18,736 nucleotides of DNA, taken from Planctomycetia bacterium. GTDB taxonomy: Bacteria > Planctomycetota > Phycisphaerae > Phycisphaerales > SM1A02. Both the position numbers and the translations under genes were made by a program. The stretch spans positions 1 through 18,736 of the forward strand of contig SYGQ01000146.1 of the NCBI GenBank assembly GCA_005799475.1. The letters are read 5' to 3'. Of the stretch, positions 12,972 through 18,736 are shown in pieces (position 1 is the first letter of the stretch; each line of letters opens with the position of its first letter). Under the pieces are notes generated by a model. The model was not told the DNA's origin, ran no database searches, and worked only from the letters and a program-made list of their open reading frames with translations.

Positions 12972-14255
12972 ATGATTCACAATCGCTTTGCCACCCTCGG
13001 TGCCGTCACCATCGCCGTGGCACTCACGCATTCGGCGGTTCTCGCGCAGGAGAACGCTCCGCCACCCATCGACGAGATGATGCCGTTCCCGAAGGTTCCG
13101 CTGAACGCCGAGTCGTTCACCGCTGACGAGAAGTCGCCAGAGGCCATCGCGAAGGCGACCGCACGGCTCGACGCATGCGCTGCTGCCTACAAAGCCGCCA
13201 AGGCCATGACCGACAAGGTCACATGGGAAGTTTCGGTGCCCGGCGGCGAGCAGAAGGACTCCCTCACGATCGCGATCGGCTCAGGGCAGGACTTGCAGGT
13301 TGACATGGATGGAGCACAACTCACTTCGGTCGCGGGCAAGGTCTACTTCACGAGCCGCGACGCGAAAGACAAGTTTGTTGCCGTGGACCTCGATGGCACA
13401 GTCGCCAACACCCTGAGCACGAAGTTCGACGGCCTCGAACTCCCGCTTCCTCACCTCGATTTTCGCGCCGGGAAGAAGGCGGTCGAGGCGTTCAGCTTCG
13501 GCGGCTCACACAGCGGGGAAATCAAGGGTTTCCGTTCCAAGGACGGTGTCGATCAGGTGCTCATCGCGGAAGGAATGAACGACCTCGTTCTCACCATCGA
13601 CGCAGCAACTTCCTTCATCACACGGATGGATCTTGCACTGAGCCCCCCGGGCGCGCCTGAGGGAATCCGGTTCGCAGTGAAGTTCACGATGGATCCGAAG
13701 GCGATGGATGCACTGCCCACGCCGATTGCGTTCGTTCCCGGCACGCGCACGGCCGTCGACTCGATTGAAGACCTCCAGCCCTCGGCGCCCGTTGAGATCG
13801 CCGAAGGGGCCGACGCGCCAAACTTCACGCTCAAGGATCTCGATGGCAAGGAGTACTCGCTGGAGTCGATGAAGGGCAAGGTCGTGGTCGTGGACTTCTG
13901 GGCGACCTGGTGCGGCCCATGCCGCAAGGGGCTCCCGGCGGTGAACGAGTTCGCCAAGTGGGTCGCAGACACCAAGCAGCCCGCGGTTGTGCTCGGCATC
14001 AATGTCTGGGAGCGCGGCGAGAATCCTGCGGAGAAGTCGAAGGAGTTCTGGACCAAGCAGGGCTTCGTCTTCCCGACGCTCCTTGATCTCGACGGCCAAG
14101 TCATCTCAAAGTACGGCTTCGGTGGCATCCCCGCCACTGTGGTCATCGGAACCGACGGCAAGGTCCTCAAGGTCCATACGGGCTTCGACCCCAAAGGCGA
14201 CCTCGTCGGCGAACTGAAGGCAGAAGTTCTCAAGGCGCTCGGCGCCAAGAGCTGA
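12972..14255 (+). CDS. Exported TlpA-like thioredoxin with N-terminal DUF2092-like domain
   Basis: A 427-residue exported protein. A signal peptide (1-25, ending AVLAQ) precedes an N-terminal beta-rich domain (about 55-265) with the character of DUF2092/LolA-like lipid-binding folds: alternating strands such as VTWEVSVPGG, LQVDMDGAQLTSVAGKVYFTS and LVLTIDAATSFITRMDLALS. A TlpA/ResA-type thioredoxin domain follows from about 278: GADAPNFTLKDLDGKEYSL, VVVVDFWATWCGPCRKGLP with redox Cys 314 and 317, and the cis-Pro loop GGIPATVV (384-391). It is likely a disulfide reductase or cytochrome-maturation-type thioredoxin outside the cytoplasm. The ATG at 12972 is chosen because the signal peptide starts there. 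GGAG lies 11 nt upstream, a weak Shine-Dalgarno. The role of the N-domain is unknown. Confidence 0.85.
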   Translation: MIHNRFATLGAVTIAVALTHSAVLAQENAPPPIDEMMPFPKVPLNAESFTADEKSPEAIAKATARLDACAAAYKAAKAMTDKVTWEVSVPGGEQKDSLTIAIGSGQDLQVDMDGAQLTSVAGKVYFTSRDAKDKFVAVDLDGTVANTLSTKFDGLELPLPHLDFRAGKKAVEAFSFGGSHSGEIKGFRSKDGVDQVLIAEGMNDLVLTIDAATSFITRMDLALSPPGAPEGIRFAVKFTMDPKAMDALPTPIAFVPGTRTAVDSIEDLQPSAPVEIAEGADAPNFTLKDLDGKEYSLESMKGKVVVVDFWATWCGPCRKGLPAVNEFAKWVADTKQPAVVLGINVWERGENPAEKSKEFWTKQGFVFPTLLDLDGQVISKYGFGGIPATVVIGTDGKVLKVHTGFDPKGDLVGELKAEVLKALGAKS

Positions 14256-14279
14256 CGCACCACCAAGGGCAACGCGCGC

Positions 14280-17183
14280 GTGGCCGGCACCGACGACACA
14301 TTCTTCGTCGTTGACGGCCACGCGCAGTTTTTTCGCGCGTACTACGCCATCCGCGGCGGCATGACGAGTCCGGCGACGAACGAACCCACGCAGATGGCCT
14401 TTGGATTCGTCGGCATGCTCACGCGATTGATTCGTGAGCATCATCCCTCGCACCTCGTCCTCGTCATTGATGCCGCCGGCGACAAGGAGACATTTCGCTC
14501 CGACATCTATCCCGAGTACAAGGCGCACCGCGATCCGGCACCGATCGACTTTCATGGGCAGGTGGAACGCTGCCTCGAGTTCACGAAACTCATGGGGATT
14601 CCGATCTACGCGATGGAACGCGTGGAAGCCGACGATGTCATCGCGACCATCGTGCGGCGGATTCGCCGCGAGAGGCCCGAACTGCGTGTGCGCATCGTTT
14701 CGCGCGACAAGGATCTGTCGCAACTCGTTGACGAGCACACAACGCTCTTCGACCCACAGGCCGGAACCGACTTGGGACCGGAGCAGCTCTTCGAGACCAA
14801 GGGGATCCGCGCGAATCAGGTGGCGGACATGCTCGCCCTCATGGGGGACTCGGTCGACAACATCCCAGGCGTCGATGGGATCGGCAAGAAGACCGCGGCG
14901 CAGCTCATCACCTCATACGGATCGCTCGACGGGGTGCTCGCGAATCTCCACGCGCTCTCGCCGAAGCGGCGTGAGGCGATCGAGGCGGCGCGTTCGACGC
15001 TCGCAATCTCCCGCCAACTTGTCGCGCTCAAGGACGACTGTGTGCTGGAGTTGTCGTACGAGCAAAGCCGCGTCGATGTCTCGCGAGTGGACAAGGAGGG
15101 CCTCTCATCGCTGCTCGCGACACTCGGGTTTGGCCGTCTGAAGTCGGAGGTCGAGGCGCTTGTCGGCGCGACGGGGACCGCGACCGTGGCAGCGCCATCT
15201 GTCGTTGTCCGCGCCAAGCCCAAGCCGACCGTCGTCGAGGACCGGAACTTCGCCGATGCGCCGCTCTTTGCTGGACTCGACGCGCCGCTTGAACAACCTG
15301 ACTCTGCAGGGATTCCCGCCGACCACCCCGCTCGTCGCGCGGACTACCGAGGGCTGATCAGTCGGCAGGAGATCGAAGAGGTCATCGCAAAGGCTCGCGC
15401 GTCGGCCAGCGCGTCGGTTCGCATCGCCTTCGACACCGAGACCGACTCGCTCAACACACTCGTCGCCAAACTCTGCGGCATCAGCCTTTCGTGGAAGGAG
15501 GGCGAAGGGGTCTACATCCCCGTGCGTTCGCCCGAACCCGCGACGCATGGTTCGCTCGGTGAAGTCCTTGCGCTCGTGAAGCCGCTCCTTGAGGATCCCG
15601 AAGTACCCAAGGTGGCGCACAATGCCAAGTTCGACCTGAAGGTGCTCGCTCGGCACGGGGTCGTCGTGCGCGGGCTCGTCGGCGACTCGATGATCGCCTC
15701 GTATGTCCATGACGCCACACGAGTGAGCCACTCAATGGATGCGCTCGCGCAGGCCTATCTGGAGTACACGCCCGTCCCCATCAGTGCCTTGATCGGATCC
15801 GGGGACTTCCAGAAAACCTTTGATCAGGTGGCGCTTTCAGATGCGGTGACCTACGCGGCCGAGGACGCGGACATCGCCCACCGGCTCGATGCGATGCTCA
15901 CACGGCTCGTGGATGAAGAGGGGCTCGGAGAGCTCTACCGCAAGGTTGAGGTTCCACTCATCGAAGTGCTCGCGACGATGGAGACCAACGGCGTTCTCGT
16001 CGACGCTGAAGAACTCGACCGTCAGTGCGTGCGGCTCTCGAAGGAAGCCGATGCATTCCGAGACGCCATCGTTGCCGCGTCGCCGCACCCGTTCAATCCA
16101 GACAGCCCCAAGCAACTCGCCGCGGTGCTCTTCAACGCGCCCAGCGATTCGCCTCCCGGGCTCGGCCTCCCCTCGGGTCGGCGCGGCGCGGGGGCGCTCA
16201 GTACGAGCGTCGATGTGCTCGATCGCCTCGCGGAGGACCCCGCGGTGTCAAGCGACATCCCCGCAAAGATGATCGAGTACCGCCGGGTGCGCAAGCTCGT
16301 CGGCACCTATCTCGTCGCTTTGCGCGCGGCGATCGAACCCACGACCGGACGGATCCACGCCTCGTTTCATCAGACCGGGACAGCCACGGGCAGACTCTCG
16401 TCGAGCGAACCGAACATGCAGAACATTCCCATCCGATCCGAGATCGGTCGGGAAGTGCGCCGCGCGTTCATTCCGCCGAGGGGGTGTTCCCTCGTGTCGT
16501 GTGACTACTCGCAGATCGAACTGCGAGTCCTCGCGCATCTGGCAGACGACCGCGCCATGATCGAGGCCTTCCACGCCGGGCAAGACATCCACACAACGGT
16601 CGCCGCGCAAGTGCAGGGGATCCCCGTCGCCGCGGTGACGCCCGAGCAGCGAAGCGGTGCCAAGATGGTCAACTTCGGGATCGTCTACGGGATCACGCCG
16701 TTTGGTCTGGCCCGGCGGCTCGGCGGTTCGACAACCACTCACCGGGCCAAGGAGATCATCGAGTCCTACCGCGCGCGATACTCGTCGATCGACTCGTTCC
16801 TTCGCCGGTGCGTCAACGAAGCGCGCGAGCGCGGATTCGTCACAACAATGCTCGGGCGCCGCCGCGCGGTGCCGCAGGTCACCTCGCGCAACCCAGCGGA
16901 ACGGGCGCTCGGCGAGCGCATCGCGATCAACACGGTCGTGCAGGGCACCGCCGCGGACATCATCAAGTTGGCGATGATCGACATCCACCGCGAGATGCCC
17001 TCGGCGTTCCCCGCGATGCGAATGCTCTTGCAGATCCACGACGAGCTTGTGTTCGAGGTCCCCGAGTCTCAGGCGCAGGGTGCACTCGAATGGATTCGCA
17101 GCCGCATGGAGGCGGTGGTGACGCTCAAGGTCCCACTCGTGGCCTCGGGTGCCATCGGCAGGAACTGGTACGACACCAAGTAA
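14280..17183 (+). CDS. polA: DNA polymerase I
   Basis: A 967-residue, three-domain family A polymerase for Okazaki-fragment processing and repair. 5' nuclease (1-about 295): VVDGHAQFFRAYYA, EADDVIATI, SRDKDLSQL, and MGDSVDNIPGVDGIGKKTA. Proofreading 3'-5' exonuclease (about 355-545), intact: FDTETDSL (Asp 385, Glu 387), AHNAKFDLKVL (Asp 452), YAAEDADIA (Tyr 525, Asp 529). Polymerase: TATGRLSSSEPNMQNIP, motif A CDYSQIELR (Asp 742), motif B RSGAKMVNFGIVYG (Lys 795, Phe 799, Tyr 803), and motif C LQIHDELVFE (Asp 921). Slightly longer than the usual 880-930 because of an inter-domain linker at about 295-355. The start is GTG at 14280, with AAGGG 10 nt upstream. The gene follows the TlpA gene by 24 nt and precedes tRNA-Asp. 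Confidence 0.97.
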   Translation: MAGTDDTFFVVDGHAQFFRAYYAIRGGMTSPATNEPTQMAFGFVGMLTRLIREHHPSHLVLVIDAAGDKETFRSDIYPEYKAHRDPAPIDFHGQVERCLEFTKLMGIPIYAMERVEADDVIATIVRRIRRERPELRVRIVSRDKDLSQLVDEHTTLFDPQAGTDLGPEQLFETKGIRANQVADMLALMGDSVDNIPGVDGIGKKTAAQLITSYGSLDGVLANLHALSPKRREAIEAARSTLAISRQLVALKDDCVLELSYEQSRVDVSRVDKEGLSSLLATLGFGRLKSEVEALVGATGTATVAAPSVVVRAKPKPTVVEDRNFADAPLFAGLDAPLEQPDSAGIPADHPARRADYRGLISRQEIEEVIAKARASASASVRIAFDTETDSLNTLVAKLCGISLSWKEGEGVYIPVRSPEPATHGSLGEVLALVKPLLEDPEVPKVAHNAKFDLKVLARHGVVVRGLVGDSMIASYVHDATRVSHSMDALAQAYLEYTPVPISALIGSGDFQKTFDQVALSDAVTYAAEDADIAHRLDAMLTRLVDEEGLGELYRKVEVPLIEVLATMETNGVLVDAEELDRQCVRLSKEADAFRDAIVAASPHPFNPDSPKQLAAVLFNAPSDSPPGLGLPSGRRGAGALSTSVDVLDRLAEDPAVSSDIPAKMIEYRRVRKLVGTYLVALRAAIEPTTGRIHASFHQTGTATGRLSSSEPNMQNIPIRSEIGREVRRAFIPPRGCSLVSCDYSQIELRVLAHLADDRAMIEAFHAGQDIHTTVAAQVQGIPVAAVTPEQRSGAKMVNFGIVYGITPFGLARRLGGSTTTHRAKEIIESYRARYSSIDSFLRRCVNEARERGFVTTMLGRRRAVPQVTSRNPAERALGERIAINTVVQGTAADIIKLAMIDIHREMPSAFPAMRMLLQIHDELVFEVPESQAQGALEWIRSRMEAVVTLKVPLVASGAIGRNWYDTK

Positions 17184-17194
17184 TCGTGGCTCGG

Positions 17195-17222
17195 TTGACG
17201 GCGGTAGAGGCTTCGCTACCAT
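17195..17222 (+). promoter_or_regulatory. Promoter of tRNA-Asp
   Basis: TTGACG (17195-17200), a 16-nt spacer and TACCAT (17217-17222) form a good sigma70-type promoter in the gap between polA (stop 17183) and the tRNA (17266). Transcription would start near 17229, leaving a leader of about 37 nt to be removed by RNase P. This is the best -35 in the window. Confidence 0.6.
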
Positions 17223-17265
17223 CCGTCGCCCCGAATCCGCTTTGCGGGTCGGTGGACTGGCCCTT

Positions 17266-17339
17266 GGGGCGGTAGCTCAATTGGTTAGAGTACCGGCTTG
17301 TCACGCCGGTGGTTGCGGGTTCGACCCCCGTCCGCCTCG
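17266..17339 (+). tRNA. tRNA-Asp (GTC)
   Basis: A full cloverleaf, 74 nt without CCA. The acceptor GGGGCGG (17266-17272) pairs with CCGCCTC (17332-17338) with one G-U pair, and the discriminator G is at 17339. The D arm begins GCTC. The anticodon stem CCGGC/GCCGG (17293-17297, 17305-17309) encloses TTGTCAC with anticodon GTC at 17300-17302. The T arm is GCGGG-TTCGACC-CCCGT-like. The 3' CCA is not encoded and must be added. The discriminator G and GTC anticodon are the identity elements for Asp. It is followed by a terminator. Confidence 0.96.
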
Positions 17340-17344
17340 CTTCA

Positions 17345-17366
17345 CCCCCCGTTCGCGGGGGGTTTT
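17345..17366 (+). terminator. Intrinsic terminator after tRNA-Asp
   Basis: CCCCCCG-TTCG-CGGGGGG (17345-17362) followed by TTTT. It lies 5 nt after the tRNA and 7 nt before the end of the convergent redoxin gene. The stem may also block transcription from the other side, but the T-run is on the plus strand only. Confidence 0.85.
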
Positions 17367-17373
17367 CATTGGG

Positions 17374-17940
<567 letters not shown>

Positions 17941-17993
17941 ACTCGGATCTCCGTGATGGCGCGTTGCAATCCGCCGCGCGGCAGGGGAAGATG

Positions 17994-18287
17994 ATGGTAG
18001 CGATGCCCCGTGCGACCCGCGACGACGACGAGGAAGAGCGCGACGAGGACCCGAGCGCGGACGATGTCGCGCGCTTCTCGCGCGCGCAAACGCGTCGATG
18101 CCATGAGTGTCGGCATCAGATGCACGATGAGGCTGACATCTGCCCGAAGTGCCACGCGTTTCAGTGGGACGATGAACGCGGCCACGCGCGGAGCCCAGGT
18201 CGGAAGACCATTCGATTCGCGATCGTGCTGGCCGTGGTCCTGACCGCGCTCACACTCAGCGGCCTCTTGTTCGTGCTCGTGCGGTAG
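17994..18287 (+). CDS. Small zinc-ribbon membrane protein
   Basis: A 97-residue protein. Residues 1-32 are acidic and low-complexity (DDDEEERDEDPSADD). A zinc ribbon follows with C-x2-C (36, 39) in RRCHECRHQM and C-x2-C (50, 53) in DICPKCHAFQ. A basic stretch then leads into a C-terminal membrane helix (73-95, FAIVLAVVLTALTLSGLLFVLV). This is a tail-anchored zinc-ribbon layout seen in many small bacterial proteins, of unknown role. The start is set at ATG 17994 because AGGGG lies 6 nt upstream. ATG 17991 and 18003 are alternatives, and an even longer frame is open to 17964. It is divergent from the redoxin gene. Confidence 0.75.
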   Translation: MVAMPRATRDDDEEERDEDPSADDVARFSRAQTRRCHECRHQMHDEADICPKCHAFQWDDERGHARSPGRKTIRFAIVLAVVLTALTLSGLLFVLVR

Positions 18288-18736
18288 GCGCTGCACTTCG
18301 CTGTGGGGGCTCCCCGGACGACCTTGCGCCGAGGCCGCGGGGATGGCCGAGGACCCAGCCGCTGATCATCCCATCGCCGCGCTCAAGACCGAGATCATGG
18401 GCCACCGTGGCGCATCGGATTCGTGCTTCATGGTTCCACGCGACAACGCGCTTGTTGAGGTCGCTGGAACCACGATGGGCTCGTTCGATCATGCGCGTTT
18501 CGGACTGCTCACTTCACGCCATGGCCGTTGGAATCATCAGTAGGTGATCTCGAGTCGGCGGATTGAACAAGCGACTCGCGCGCAGGGCGTGAACCCCGAG
18601 TCCGGCCGGAGGGTTTCGCACCAAAAGTGCGCGTCCACGCGAGCCGATCGATCCGCACCAACCTGCGCCTTCAAGGACGCAGGGCATTCGATGGAATCCT
18701 TTGGGATTCCCTGCGAAGCGAGGCAATGCCCCCTGA
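18288..18736. other. 449-nt stretch without a convincing gene, rich in inverted repeats
   Basis: No frame here matches a known family. The open frames (about 66 residues at 18343-18543 on plus, about 70 residues at 18514-18726 on minus) have shadow-like composition and no start signal. The right half has structure. CGAGTCG (18551-18557) pairs with CGACTCG (18572-18578). GGAATCC-TTTG-GGATTCC (18693-18710) is a perfect 7-bp hairpin. GGGCATT (18682-18688) pairs with AATGCCC (18725-18731) around it. The region may hold a structured RNA, a terminator or the edge of a gene beyond the window. Confidence 0.4.
18682..18731. repeat. Nested inverted repeat
   Basis: The outer arms GGGCATT/AATGCCC (18682-18688, 18725-18731) enclose the inner hairpin GGAATCC-TTTG-GGATTCC (18693-18710). 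Both stems are perfect 7-bp pairs. An alternative fold pairs CGCAGGG (18678-18684) with CCCTGCG (18709-18715). No T-run follows on either strand within the window. Confidence 0.5.

Noticed and set aside
16248..17222. Minus-strand open frame of 324 codons opposite polA
   Set aside because: It is antisense to the best-supported gene of the window, has shadow-like His/Arg/Asp-rich composition and no start signal.
18343..18543. Possible 66-residue gene on the plus strand
   Set aside because: No recognisable family, no Shine-Dalgarno or TANNNT box at the start, and the opposite strand is equally open.
18514..18726. Possible 70-residue gene on the minus strand
   Set aside because: It spans the perfect hairpins, has shadow-like composition, and lacks a start signal.

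Overview
The window is a GC-rich, gene-dense bacterial chromosome segment that reads as core genome. It looks planctomycetal, most likely Phycisphaerae-like. The strongest lineage clue is the short basic protein at 5871-6176, which matches the small basic protein family (TIGR04137) known from the Planctomycetes-Verrucomicrobia-Chlamydiae group. Supporting clues are several short lipoproteins, weak Shine-Dalgarno signals and tightly overlapping genes. Taxonomy is inference; no rRNA is present.

Layout. 1-320: a degraded DUF3592-like remnant (+). 321-1829: a minus-strand unit TPR protein > recX > lipoprotein, joined by 4-nt and 14-nt overlaps. 1865-3361: a lipoprotein with beta-propeller-like repeats (+), whose 3' end overlaps the convergent endonuclease III gene (nth, 3344-4036). 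4059-7352: a plus-strand run of TIM-barrel protein > acpS > membrane-anchored SPOR-like protein > small basic protein > class I aminotransferase. 7429-7635: a tiny lipoprotein (-). 7841-11108: a minus-strand operon pyrF > orphan solute-binding protein > DUF971 > hotdog thioesterase, closed by a hairpin plus T-run terminator at 7722-7754. 11145-17339: a plus-strand run cinA > folK > TlpA-like thioredoxin > polA > tRNA-Asp, closed by a terminator at 17345-17366. 17374-17940: a redoxin (-). 17994-18287: a zinc-ribbon membrane protein (+). 18288-18736: no convincing gene, but nested inverted repeats.

Functionally this is housekeeping: DNA repair and replication (nth, polA, recX), nucleotide, folate and pyridine-nucleotide metabolism (pyrF, folK, cinA), acyl-carrier activation (acpS), redox proteins and envelope lipoproteins. 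I see no mobile element, CRISPR array, defence system or other accessory cassette.

The most notable signal is regulatory. Seven transcription-unit heads (TPR, propeller lipoprotein, nth, TIM-barrel, small lipoprotein, pyrF, cinA) carry a TANNNT box exactly 6-7 nt before the start codon and lack a Shine-Dalgarno sequence. This is the geometry of leaderless transcripts. In three divergent pairs the two -10 boxes sit close together or overlap. At nth this pattern also favours a GTG start. By contrast, the internal lipoprotein gene at 869 has a near-perfect Shine-Dalgarno sequence.
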